Positions 14,807 through 24,353 of a stretch of 64,000 bases of DNA are shown one piece after another. Origin of the DNA: Nemertoderma westbladi (lineage: Eukaryota > Xenacoelomorpha > Nemertodermatida > Nemertodermatidae). The notes below the pieces were generated by a model, which was not told the origin of the DNA, did not search any database, and was given only the letters and a program-made list of their open reading frames with translations. Numbering within the stretch: position 1 is the stretch's first letter; each line of letters opens with the position of its first letter. Both the position numbers and the translations under genes were made by a program. Location: positions 1-64,000 of the forward strand of contig JAUCBJ010000384.1 of assembly GCA_032718475.1 (NCBI GenBank), given 5' to 3'.

Positions 14807-15123
14807 TAGCTTTAAATGAATCATGAATAGGATCAATTAACCAAGTTTGGGCAGATAGAATCAAAATTGTTCCAATGATACCTTGATTAACATAATTAAC
14901 AATAATAATAATTAATTAGATTACTATTTATTATATAAATATATTATTACGCTAATTATAATAATATTTAAGTATGAAAGGCATAAGGTTTTGCTAGTCG
15001 CTGAGCTTTCTAGACCCCCTGCGGACTTACACGGAACCTTGCGAACTTTGCACCAGATGATTTAACTTTGCGTATTATCGGTATAGAACTAACAAAGAGC
15101 ACGATCGTTCAATCAAACCCGTA
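14807..15123. other. Putative 3' UTR and flank of the GPCR gene
   Basis: This is AT-rich sequence between minisatellite II and the GPCR stop codon. It contains TAATAATAATAATT microsatellite-like runs. No other coding signal is seen. It includes a candidate polyadenylation signal, listed separately. Confidence 0.4.
14927..14932 (-). terminator. Candidate polyadenylation signal of the GPCR gene
   Basis: AATAAA reads on the minus strand about 190 bases downstream of the GPCR stop codon. It lies in AT-rich DNA where such hexamers occur by chance, so this is only a candidate. Confidence 0.3.
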
Positions 15124-15882
15124 TCAGTCACCGGAGATACAAATTATGGCCTGACTGTTGGAGTTTTGGGAATCAGATTTCATGTAGTTTACCTGTAAGG
15201 ACTTTTGATTTTCAGTACCAACTGATTCTAGCTTTTTTGATATAGGAATATATTTCCTATTTGCAACTGACTTAAAACAACATTTGAATAATAACAACTG
15301 AGTGAAGTGAATGCGAAGCTTGTTGTAGAATAAAAGACAAACAACTATGTTGAGTCCAGCATCAAATATGATCAGTGATTTTTTAAGTGGACGATATAAC
15401 GGATTCGGAAACAGCACCCACCATTCCTTTTGTCTGCCATATATATTTCCTATTGACTTTGTAGTCAAACTTAAAAATACTGGTGACCATGTGACCATGA
15501 ATAATAAAGATGTTACTATGATGGCAGCATTAACACGTGCGTGTGATACAGAATCAGCAGCTCTCTGTATGGCAGGGGTTGCAGGTCTGTTGTAGTCACC
15601 AGTGTGCGCCCCTCTATAACTCAATGCGACTATACAGACTGGAGTCAGTATGGTTATAAGTACATAAGGTAGGAAGATAACAACGATAAAAGTTTTTAAT
15701 ACCATGACAGTCTTGATCCCCCGATTAGTTGTCATAGAAAATCGATGTGAATGTGTTTTACAAACAAACTGCGTCGCATTGTCGTTGGAGTTCCATTGCT
15801 CCACAACTCTTCGCAAGAATAAATTGGGTAGGATTAGCAAGAAACTCAAAACTATGATAACTGTTATAATTATCTTTCCAAT
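15124..15882 (-). CDS. Class A GPCR, terminal coding exon (TM4 to C-terminus)
   Basis: The exon starts after a good acceptor (TATGTTTTTAG, minus strand) in phase 0 and ends with TGA at 15124-15126, giving 252 residues. It encodes TM4 (IIITVIIVLSFLLILP), an extracellular loop 2 cysteine (FVCKTH), TM5 with LTPVCIVALSY (P5.50 and Y5.58), TM6 with TWSP in the CWxP position, and TM7 with NIVVC where most class A receptors have NPxxY, then helix 8 and a Ser/Asn-rich tail. It is the 3' part of the receptor whose TM3 exon is at 51326-51569: both junctions are phase 0, and the spacing from Arg3.50 into TM4 is normal. Class A receptors are seven-helix plasma-membrane proteins signalling through G proteins. 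The ligand cannot be inferred. The NPxxY deviation is real but occurs in some invertebrate receptor groups. Confidence 0.88.
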   Translation of the reverse strand: MGKIIITVIIVLSFLLILPNLFLRRVVEQWNSNDNATQFVCKTHSHRFSMTTNRGIKTVMVLKTFIVVIFLPYVLITILTPVCIVALSYRGAHTGDYNRPATPAIQRAADSVSHARVNAAIIVTSLLFMVTWSPVFLSLTTKSIGNIYGRQKEWWVLFPNPLYRPLKKSLIIFDAGLNIVVCLLFYNKLRIHFTQLLLFKCCFKSVANRKYIPISKKLESVGTENQKSLQVNYMKSDSQNSNSQAIICISGD

Positions 15883-15955
15883 CTAAAAACATAATAATAA
15901 ATAATTTAGATACTCATTAAATTCACTCTTTATTATTATTATTATACACTATATC

Positions 15956-16572
15956 TACCACCATAGTACCTGGTGCCACGGCACACAGTACTACCATAGT
16001 ACCTGGTGCCACGGCACACAGTTCTACCATGTAGTACCTGGTGCCACGGCACTCAGTACTACCATAGTACCTGGTACCTCGACACTCAGTACTACCATAG
16101 TACCTGGTACCTCGGCACTCAGTACTACAGTAGTACCTGGTGCCTCAGCACTCAGTACTACCGTAGTACCTGGTACCTCGGCACTCAGTACTATCGTAGT
16201 ACCTGGTGCCTCGGCACTCAGTACTACCGTAGTACCTGGTGCCACGGCACACAGTACTACCATGTAGTACCTGGCGCCACGGCACTCAGTACTACCATAG
16301 TACCTGGTACCTCTACACTCAGTACTACCATAGTACCTGGTACCTCGGCACTCAGTACTACAGTAGTACCTGGTGCCTCAGCACTCAGTACTACCGTAGT
16401 ACCTGGTACCTCGGCACTCAGTACTACAGTAGTACCTGGTGCCTCAGCACTCAGTACTACCGTAGTACCTGGTGCCTCGGCACTCAGTACTACCGTAGTA
16501 CCTGGTACCTCGGCACTCAGTACTACCGTAGTACCTGGTACCTCGGCACTCAGTACTATCGTAGTACCTGGT
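15956..16572. repeat. Minisatellite III, 33-bp unit, first block
   Basis: The unit contains GTACCTCGGCACTCAGTACT, then ACCGTAGTACCTG, 33 bp. This block holds its most diverged versions: several early copies read ACCATAG instead of ACCGTAG and GCCACGGCACACAG instead of CCTCGGCACTCAG. Two copies carry an extra GT (CATGTAGTACC), 233 bp apart. That is seven units plus 2 bp, so the block contains an internal duplication. Confidence 0.95.
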
Positions 16573-17040
16573 GAGGACAGGTCAGGTCAGGTCAGGTATT
16601 CTAGGTCATTGATCAAGAAAACTTGCCACCCCCATGCAGCATAAAGGAGGTGCAACCTGTAGCTGCATAGACCCTCTTACTAGGGCAACAAATCTGGTCC
16701 TGTAACTAGGACCCCCTTCGTTCTGGGATAAGGACGCCCTTGGTCCTGGATTAAGGACCGATATACTTGGCTGCAGGGGTATATGGCCTGACCAGGCAGA
16801 TGGTGATCTACCAATGGCTGGTTAGGAGTAGAGTGTTCTCATGTCCACTCTGAGAGCACTTCACTGCGACCTGCACCTGGCAGCAAGGGTACAGGGCATG
16901 ACCCAGCAGATGAGCTGCAACAGCCAATGGTGGGTCATGTACGCCAGAGTAGATATGGGTGATGGGCCTCATATCTGACTCCATTGCGACACCCACCCTG
17001 TGGAATGGCAAACCAGGGTGTGGTATTTGCCCCGAGAGCT
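16573..17040 (+). repeat. LINE-associated 5' segment, copy 1
   Basis: This non-tandem segment begins with a GTCAG-rich stretch and is repeated nearly identically at 19852-20319. It is partly present at 30737-31005. In the third copy it leads straight into a coding piece of the same LINE, so it may be that LINE's 5' region with the middle deleted. No open frame in it resembles a known protein. Confidence 0.6.
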
Positions 17041-17252
17041 GACCTGGTGCCTCGGCACTCAGTACTACCGTAGTACCTGGTACCTCGGCACTCAGTACTA
17101 CCGTAGTACCTGGTACCTCGGCACTCAGTACTACCGTAGTACCTGGTACCTCGGCACTCAGTACTATCGTAGTACCTGGTGCCTCGGCACTCAGTACTAC
17201 AGTAGTACCTGGTACCTCGGCACTCAGAACTACCGTAGTACCTGGTACCTCG
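17041..17252. repeat. Minisatellite III block inside LINE copy 1
   Basis: About six units of the 33-bp repeat replace the middle of the LINE segment between its 5' portion and its pre-RT region. The same block is found at 20320-20531. In the third copy this place holds LINE coding sequence (31006-31134) instead. Confidence 0.9.
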
Positions 17253-19067
17253 ATGAAGATCGATCAACTTGCTTGCTGGTCGAAAAAACCAACCAACCAC
17301 CAAGGTTAAGGCTGAATCACCAGCCAATCGCCTCATTGGTTGGAAGGCCCACTTTGAAAAGCTCCTCAATAATGACAGGGTATTGCCTGATAACTTTATA
17401 GAAGTAAAAGTGTCTGAGTCTGTACTCCCAGATATTCCCTACCGAACAACAAGAGTCCCACAAGAAATGAAAACAAATAAGTGGTGCCAGTTCCCAAGAA
17501 GGGCAACCTAACACTTTATGGTTCTTTTCGGGGAATCTCATTGATCTCGATTGCTGCAAAGCTGTACAATAGAATTCTATTAAATCGCATCAGAGATCCC
17601 ATTGAGAGACTGCTCCGTGGAAATCAGAATGGGTTCCGTAAAGGTCGTCGGAGCCCATTTTGGCACTTATAAGGATAATTGAAGAGTTATCAAAAAAGAA
17701 AGACAGGCATCTGGCTGTTATCTTTGTTGACTTCTTCAAGGCCTTTGATTCAGTCTCGCTCACGTATGTTCAGTATACTTTCATTATATGGGATTCCATA
17801 TATATATATATATTAGACAAAATACAAATAGAAAACATTAAAAATACAAATACCCATCACCACACAAAGCGACTCAGAACTGGTCTGCCAGCCCCGCACC
17901 TCGCAGACCGGCCCCGTCCCCGAAGCCCAAGCCTCGCCACGACCGTCGGCCGCCCCGGAGGCAGAGGATTTATATGGGATTCCTGATGAAATTATTGCAG
18001 CAATCAGATCAGTATACGATGGTTCGACAACATTTGTGACTACTGTTGACGGTGACACAGAACCATTTGAACTGTTATGGGGCGTCCTCCAGGGAGACAC
18101 ACTTGCACCATTCTTGTTCATAATTGTTGTTGACTATGTTCTACGCATGTCCTTAGATCATCATAATGATGATGGGGTGATGATAACTCAACCTACTGGC
18201 TCCAGAAGTCGAGGAAATCCTGCCAAGTACCTAACTGATCTAGACTTTGCTGATGACTTAGGAGTACTCTCAGAATCACTAGAGGGAGCCCAACGGCTCC
18301 TCAGCTCATTAGAACATGCTGCTTCTAGTGTTGGTCTTTTTATTAACTCCAGAAAGACCAAAATTTTGACAGTTAACTTTGAAAGTCCTCAGCAAGTCTC
18401 TGATCGGATGAGCATAAGCTCAAAAGATGGTATGCTTGAGCATGTGGATGACTTCTGTTACCTGGGATCATGGATCCGGAAATCAGGTGAGGACCTTCGA
18501 ATACGTAAGGGAAAGACATGGGCAGCCTTGAATAGGCTTTCCAGGATTTCGAAGTCACCGAGAATTAATCGGAAACTTAAGGTCCGATTATTTAGAGCAG
18601 CACTAGTTCCAGTACTCCTCTATGGGAGTCCATGCTGGGCTCTAACTGCTGAGGACACCAAATCTCTGGATGGCACATTCACAAGAATGCTACGCCGGGT
18701 TCATTGTGTCAAGTACAATGCACACAACTCCAACCACACACTATATAACATTGGAGGTGTCTCATTGGTTCCCCCAAGCTTGACACTAGAACAAAATCGC
18801 CTCCGTTTGCAGGACATTGCTTTCGCTGTGAGGACCAGCCAGTGCATAATCTTGTACTTTAGCAGCCTCATGGAGTGAATAAGCATGGTGGACAGCCCAT
18901 GACTTTCTTGAGACGCATCTTAAAGGACACTGGCCTTGAAGATGCGGATGATCTAGCAAATGTCATGGGTGATAGGGAGTTGCGGCGGTGCAATTTTGTC
19001 GATAAGCCGGCACAGCATTCTTTAAAATGCAGCTGCAATGCAGCATGCCGATCCTAGTAGTAGTAGT
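17253..19067 (+). pseudogene. RTE-like LINE reverse transcriptase, broken, copy 1
   Basis: Recognisable pieces in order: the pre-RT region (LAGRKN, then GWKAHFEKLLNN), an internal loss that joins it to WCQFPRR, SFRGISLISIAAKLYNRIL, NQNGFRKGRR, a frame change, FVDFFKAFDS, a 172-bp insert, GVLQGDTLAPFLF and DFADD, YLGSWIRKSG, and the C-terminal domain, where a 1-bp loss shifts the frame after NRLRLQD. The last frame ends RS-stop, where the stop is the first unit of a TAG repeat at 19055-19067 that runs straight into minisatellite III. Three or more frame breaks make it inactive. The same breaks occur in copies 2 and 3, so these are DNA duplicates rather than independent insertions. Confidence 0.9.
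17798..17969 (-). mobile_element. 172-bp SINE-like insert with 14-bp target duplication, copy 1
   Basis: The insert is flanked by the perfect 14-bp direct repeat TTATATGGGATTCC (17784-17797 and 17970-17983). Copy 3 of the LINE (around 31664-31677) has that 14-mer once with no insert, so the empty site is visible in the same window. The insert has a GC-rich half (near 17880-17965) and an AT-rich half ending in a TA repeat, so its 3' end is probably on the minus strand. It has no coding capacity. The same insert is at 21077-21248. I see no clear tRNA or 5S A/B box. Confidence 0.8.
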
Positions 19068-19101
19068 ACCTGGTACCTCGGCACTCAGTACTACCGTAGT
19101 A
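19068..19101. repeat. Single minisatellite III unit after LINE copy 1
   Basis: One unit of the 33-bp repeat sits between the LINE's TAG tail and the non-repeated 365-bp flank. The same arrangement is found at 22347-22380 and 32763-32797. Confidence 0.8.
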
Positions 19102-19467
19102 CCGTGCGTCACGTGGATCCGGCGCAAGTTAAACTTCGCGTTGCTTCGTTCCTCCCTGCTCTGCCTTCGACGTTGTAGGACAGCCTCTAAACGGCCGGTT
19201 CATTGTCCAGTGTCTGATGCCTCCATTCGGTTGGACAACGCCGACACTGAGCCGTAGTCTGTGGTCTGGTAGTACAGCGCAGTCGTACAGGCCTACAATA
19301 GCTGACCAGTAGGCCTACAACATAAACAACCAACTGTTTTGAATTTCCCCCTTACATCCGTATCACTGTTGTACCTCATTGTATAAATCAGATTTGGTGA
19401 TAGGGTGTAATAGTGAAATTTGAAATCCATTGTATCAACTATGTTATTATACTATTCTCTATTTACC
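19102..19467 (+). repeat. 365-bp flank unit of the macro-repeat, copy 1
   Basis: This non-coding segment contains a GGATCCGGCGCAAGTTAAAC stretch near its start and TTGGTGATAGGGTGTAATAG near its end. It recurs at 32798-33151. A further copy at 22381-30129 has been split by two transposon insertions. It serves here as the empty-site reference for both insertions. Confidence 0.85.
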
Positions 19468-19851
19468 AGTACTACCGTAGTACCTGGTACTTCGGCACTC
19501 AGTACTACCGTAGTACCTGGTACCTCGGCACTCAGTACTACCGTAGTACCTGGTACCTCGGCACTCAGTACTACCGTAGTACCTGGTACCTCAGCACTCA
19601 GTACTACCGTAGTACCTGGTACCTCGGCACTCAGTACTACCGTAGTACCTGGTACCTCGGCACTCAGTACTACCGTAGTACCTGGTACCTCGGCACTCAG
19701 TACTACCGTAGTACCTGGTGCCTTGGCACTCAGTACTACCGTAGTACCTGGTGCCTCGGCACTCAGTACTACCGTAGTACCTGGTACCTCGGCACTCAGT
19801 ACTACCGTAGTACCTGGTACCTCGGCACTCAGTACTATCGTAGTACCTGGT
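19468..19851. repeat. Minisatellite III, second block
   Basis: About 12 units with the ACCGTAG form, mostly the CCTCGG type with two copies of a GTGCC type. It starts after CTCTATTTACC and ends in a GTCAG-rich stretch. The same start is seen at 30130 and 33163. Confidence 0.93.
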
Positions 19852-20319
19852 GAGGACAGGTCAGGTCAGGTCAGGTATTCTAGGTCATTGATCAAGAAAA
19901 CTTGCCACCCCCATGCAGCATAAAGGAGGTGCAACCTGTAGCTGCATAGACCCTCTTACTAGGGCAACAAATCTGGTCCTGTAACTAGGACCCCCTTCGT
20001 TCTGGGATAAGGACGCCCTTGGTCCTGGATTAAGGACCGATATACTTGGCTGCAGGGGTATATGGCCTGACCAGGCAGATGGTGATCTACCAATGGCTGG
20101 TTAGGAGTAGAGTGTTCTCATGTCCACTCTGAGAGCACTTCACTGCGACCTGCACCTGGCAGCAAGGGTACAGGGCATGACCCAGCAGATGAGCTGCAAC
20201 AGCCAATGGTGGGTCATGTACGCCAGAGTAGATATGGGTGATGGGCCTCATATCTGACTCCATTGCGACACCCACCCTGTGGAATGGCAAACCAGGGTGT
20301 GGTATTTGCCCCGAGAGCT
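19852..20319 (+). repeat. LINE-associated 5' segment, copy 2
   Basis: Near-identical to 16573-17040 at an offset of 3,279 bp, with the same junction to a minisatellite III block at its right end. Confidence 0.75.
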
Positions 20320-20531
20320 GACCTGGTGCCTCGGCACTCAGTACTACCGTAGTACCTGGTACCTCGGCACTCAGTACTACCGTAGTACCTGGTACCTCGG
20401 CACTCAGTACTACCGTAGTACCTGGTACCTCGGCACTCAGTACTATCGTAGTACCTGGTGCCTCGGCACTCAGTACTACAGTAGTACCTGGTACCTCGGC
20501 ACTCAGAACTACCGTAGTACCTGGTACCTCG
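20320..20531. repeat. Minisatellite III block inside LINE copy 2
   Basis: Duplicate of the block at 17041-17252, including the same unit order and the rare CTCAGAACT variant unit. Confidence 0.9.
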
Positions 20532-22346
20532 ATGAAGATCGATCAACTTGCTTGCTGGTCGAAAAAACCAACCAACCACCAAGGTTAAGGCTGAATCACC
20601 AGCCAATCGCCTCATTGGTTGGAAGGCCCACTTTGAAAAGCTCCTCAATAATGACAGGGTATTGCCTGATAACTTTATAGAAGTAAAAGTGTCTGAGTCT
20701 GTACTCCCAGATATTCCCTACCGAACAACAAGAGTCCCACAAGAAATGAAAACAAATAAGTGGTGCCAGTTCCCAAGAAGGGCAACCTAACACTTTATGG
20801 TTCTTTTCGGGGAATCTCATTGATCTCGATTGCTGCAAAGCTGTACAATAGAATTCTATTAAATCGCATCAGAGATCCCATTGAGAGACTGCTCCGTGGA
20901 AATCAGAATGGGTTCCGTAAAGGTCGTCGGAGCCCATTTTGGCACTTATAAGGATAATTGAAGAGTTATCAAAAAAGAAAGACAGGCATCTGGCTGTTAT
21001 CTTTGTTGACTTCTTCAAGGACTTTGATTCAGTCTCGCTCACGTATGTTCAGTATACTTTCATTATATGGGATTCCATATATATATATATATTAGACAAA
21101 ATACAAATAGAAAACATTAAAAATACAAATACCCATCACCACACAAAGCGACTCAGAACTGGTCTGCCAGCCCCGCACCTCGCAGACCGGCCCCGTCCCC
21201 GAAGCCCAAGCCTCGCCACGACCGTCGGCCGCCCCGGAGGCAGAGGATTTATATGGGATTCCTGATGAAATTATTGCAGCAATCAGATCAGTATACGATG
21301 GTTCGACAACATTTGTGACTACTGTTGACGGTGACACAGAACCATTTGAACTGTTATGGGGCGTCCTCCAGGGAGACACACTTGCACCATTCTTGTTCAT
21401 AATTGTTGTTGACTATGTTCTACGCATGTCCTTAGATCATCATAATGATGATGGGGTGATGATAACTCGACCTACTGGCTCCAGAAGTCGAGGAAATCCT
21501 GCCAAGTACCTAACTGATCTAGACTTTGCTGATGACTTAGGAGTACTCTCAGAATCACTAGAGGGAGCCCAACGGCTCCTCAGCTCATTAGAACATGCTG
21601 CTTCTAGTGTTGGTCTTTTTATTAACTCCAGAAAGACCAAAATTTTGACAGTTAACTTTGAAAGTCCTCAGCAAGTCTCTGATCGGATGAGCATAAGCTC
21701 AAAAGATGGTATGCTTGAGCATGTGGATGACTTCTGTTACCTGGGATCATGGATCCGGAAGTCAGGTGAGGACCTTCGAATACGTAAGGGAAAGACATGG
21801 GCAGCCTTGAATAGGCTTTCCAGGATTTCGAAGTCACCGAGAATTAATCGGAAACTTAAGGTCCGATTATTTAGAGCAGCACTAGTTCCAGTACTCCTCT
21901 ATGGGAGTCCATGCTGGGCTCTAACTGCTGAGGACACCAAATCTCTGGATGGCACATTCACAAGAATGCTACGCCGGGTTCATTGTGTCAAGTACAATGC
22001 ACACAACTCCAACCACACACTATATAACATTGGAGGTGTCTCATTGGTTCCCCCAAGCTTGACACTAGAACAAAATCGCCTCCGTTTGCAGGACATTGCT
22101 TTCGCTGTGAGGACCAGCCAGTGCATAATCTTGTACTTTAGCAGCCTCATGGAGTGAATAAGCATGGTGGACAGCCCATGACTTTCTTGAGACGCATCTT
22201 AAAGGACACTGGCCTTGAAGATGCGGATGATCTAGCAAATGTCATGGGTGATAGGGAGTTGCGGCGGTGCAATTTTGTCGATAAGCCGGCACAGCATTCT
22301 TTAAAATGCAGCTGCAATGCAGCATGCCGATCCTAGTAGTAGTAGT
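20532..22346 (+). pseudogene. RTE-like LINE reverse transcriptase, broken, copy 2
   Basis: This is the second copy of the LINE fragment, with the same internal deletion, the same frame breaks, the same 172-bp insert (21077-21248) and the same TAG tail as copy 1. One visible private change turns the catalytic-region FFKAFDS into FFKDFDS (near 21022). Confidence 0.9.
21077..21248 (-). mobile_element. 172-bp SINE-like insert, copy 2
   Basis: The same insert and the same 14-bp flanking duplication as at 17798-17969. It was carried along by the 3,279-bp segmental duplication rather than inserted twice. Confidence 0.8.
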
Positions 22347-22410
22347 ACCTAGTACCTCGGCACTCAGTACTACCGTAGTACCGTGCGTCACGTGGATCCG
22401 GCGCAAGTTA

Positions 22411-23275
22411 TAGATAGATAGATAGATAGATTTATTTATACATTATGTAAAAACAATAACAAATACACCAAACAATATACCGGTATAAAGGTATTGTCCA
22501 ACATAACATATAGGATTACCCCTAAAGCTTTGCAGCTTATTTCCAAGGGGGTCCTTTATGTTACTTGGTTACAAATACAATATTACACAACACTAACCTA
22601 AAACCAATATAAAACGTAATTACACTATGTGCATGTACAACTTTACCGAGAGCGTGACAATGTCCGACTCAACGATAAAGATGTAATGTACAGAACAATT
22701 TATTATAAAACGTAATTACAGTATAAATAGTAAATAATTAATAAACTAATAACTTACTGTAGGACTATTGTACCTATTTTTACATTGCACACGGAGATGA
22801 GATTTAACTGCAGATTTAAAAGAATGTTGATTATTTAGGTTTTTAATTTCATTAGGCAGAGCGTTCCAATTTTTTATGCCGTTAAAAAAGAAAGTATCAG
22901 ATTCGAAGGATTTACAATTCGGGAGGTAGAAGTTTGAAGCACTAGCTCTGGTACTGTAAGAGTGTGTATCGCGTACTCTGTTGAATTTTTGTTTTAGGTA
23001 ATTGGGACATTTACCATTATACACTTTATGCACATGGTTAAGGCGTAGCTGCTTAACTCTACTATCTAAGTGAAGTAGTCCAGATTCAGAAAAGTCATCT
23101 GGAGTTAGGTGGTGCCTAGGTTTGTAGTCTTTAATAAATCGTACTACTTTATTCTGAGCTACTTGTAATTTACATTTAAGCTGTTTGGTTAAGCCTTCAT
23201 ACCAAGAAGAGCATGCATAGTCCATGTGACACTGTATTAAAGAAAAGCAAAGTAACTTGCGGGAGTCGGGTGCGG
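22411..23275 (-). mobile_element. CR1/Jockey-like LINE 3' fragment, 865 bp, inserted in the macro-repeat
   Basis: The element is inserted in the 365-bp flank between two copies of AGTTA (22406-22410 and 23276-23280). The uninterrupted version at 19102-19467 has AGTTA once. The 3' end is at the left, with a TCTA repeat on the minus strand. The 5' end is truncated. It encodes only the C-terminal end of a reverse transcriptase. Confidence 0.88.
22746..23262 (-). pseudogene. LINE ORF2 C-terminal fragment
   Basis: The frame 22746-23225 begins inside the protein (MDYACSSWYEGL) and continues with LQVAQNKVVRFI, a Leu-His-Leu-Asp block, and a Trp-Asn-Ala-Leu-Pro block near its end. These blocks are typical of the region after the RT domain in CR1- and Jockey-like elements. 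About 160 residues survive. The catalytic motifs are missing because of 5' truncation. Confidence 0.82.
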
Positions 23276-23554
23276 AGTTAAACTTCGCGTTGCTTCGTTC
23301 CTCCCTGCTCTGCCTTCGACGTTGTAGGACAGCCTCTAAACGGCCGGTTCATTGTCCAGTGTCTGATGCCTCCATTCGGTTGGACAACGCCGACACTGAG
23401 CCGTAGTCTGTGGTCTGGTAGTACAGCGCAGTCGTACAGGCCTACAATAGCTGACCAGTAGGCCTACAACATAAACAACCAACTGTTTTGAATTTCCCCC
23501 TTACATCCGTATCACTGTTGTACCTCATTGTATAAATCAGATTTGGTGATAGGG

Positions 23555-23794
23555 TGTGCAAAATATATTGCATTTATAGGGGACCCTTTTTCATACTGTA
23601 GTTCTTTTAGTTATTCAGTGATTACCGGTATCGTTAGTCAGATACAGCAATATAATATCTGATTTCTGTTAGTATTTCAGTTGTGTGATATACCGGTACT
23701 GATTTATGAAATGAAGTAGGCTCAGTATTCTCGGAAAATATAATAAGATTTTATATATCTATTTATTTTCATGTTTTGGTCAATATCCATAACA
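23555..23794 (+). repeat. BEL element 5' LTR
   Basis: 240 bp, TG...CA ends, matching 29823-30062 with one visible difference (GCTCAGTATT versus GCTCGGTATT). It contains two TACCGGTA palindromes. Confidence 0.95.
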
Positions 23795-23797
23795 TTT

Positions 23798-23815
23798 TGG
23801 TGCCTGGACCCGGAT
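23798..23815 (+). promoter_or_regulatory. Primer-binding site of the BEL element
   Basis: TGGTGCCTGGACCCGGAT begins 3 bp after the 5' LTR. TGG complements the CCA end of a tRNA, as expected for LTR retrotransposon minus-strand priming. The tRNA identity is not determined. Confidence 0.7.
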
Positions 23816-23933
23816 GAAGGGCTATTGTGAATATAGGATGTGGCGGAATATCACATCGTGAATACCGGTACCGAATAGGCCTACTTCATGCTTATTGCTG
23901 TACTGCAGTTAGGCAGTAGCAGTAGGTCGCGCT

Positions 23934-24353
23934 ATGGCGGATAAATGCCAGACTTTGAAACGCCGGCGAGGCGGTCACCGATCGGTTGTGACTCGTCTTA
24001 CCGGAGAGTTAAATGCACTCTTATATGAGGATTTAACTCAGCAGATATATGTTGAAGCACCTAATGTTCAGGAAATCCTGGGAAAGATTAACTCTCTCGA
24101 AATCCAGATGAACAAACTTAAGGAATTCGATGAAGAGATCGAGGTTCTCGTAATGGACGAGGATGTTCTCGAGGACGAGATTGACGAGGTTAGTCGTTAT
24201 GATGAGCGATTCCATAGGCTAATCCGTTCTGCTAATTACCTAATTGGTGATCAAAACCGGAATTCTAGTATTGGAGGTGACCAACCGGTAGTCACTCATC
24301 AAGTATCTGTAGGTCAACCGTTGCCTACTGTAAACGTTATTAATAAGCAGTAG
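23934..24353 (+). CDS. BEL element Gag, N-terminal part, ends at amber codon
   Basis: Starts at the first ATG after the 5' leader and runs 139 residues to TAG at 24351-24353. The product is acidic and helical in the middle, with Glu-Asp-rich runs near residues 60-90, as expected for the N-terminal coiled-coil part of BEL Gag. The reading frame continues in the same phase immediately after the TAG into the PTFSGD block of the Gag core. The stop is therefore either a point mutation, for example from a Gln codon, or a readthrough signal. Confidence 0.85.
   Translation: MADKCQTLKRRRGGHRSVVTRLTGELNALLYEDLTQQIYVEAPNVQEILGKINSLEIQMNKLKEFDEEIEVLVMDEDVLEDEIDEVSRYDERFHRLIRSANYLIGDQNRNSSIGGDQPVVTHQVSVGQPLPTVNVINKQ

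Larger units (their letters stand above)
16573..22343 (+). repeat. 3,279-bp segmental tandem duplication (copies 1 and 2)
   Basis: Everything from 16573 onward recurs at +3279: the 5' segment, an internal minisatellite III block, the broken LINE with its 172-bp insert, one minisatellite unit, and the 365-bp flank. The copies differ at only a few positions in what I compared (for example 18189 A versus 21468 G, and 17743 C versus 21022 A), so the duplication is recent. A third, related copy without the 172-bp insert starts at 30737. Confidence 0.92.

Noticed and set aside
10764-14864. 1,366-codon minus-strand frame (GLYYIIDSSSA repeats) as a structural protein gene
   Set aside because: Starts at TTG, has no signal peptide or domain, and substitutions track CpG decay rather than codon position. 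The two 3-bp deletions are explained by slippage at the GATGAT doublet and do not demonstrate selection on the frame.
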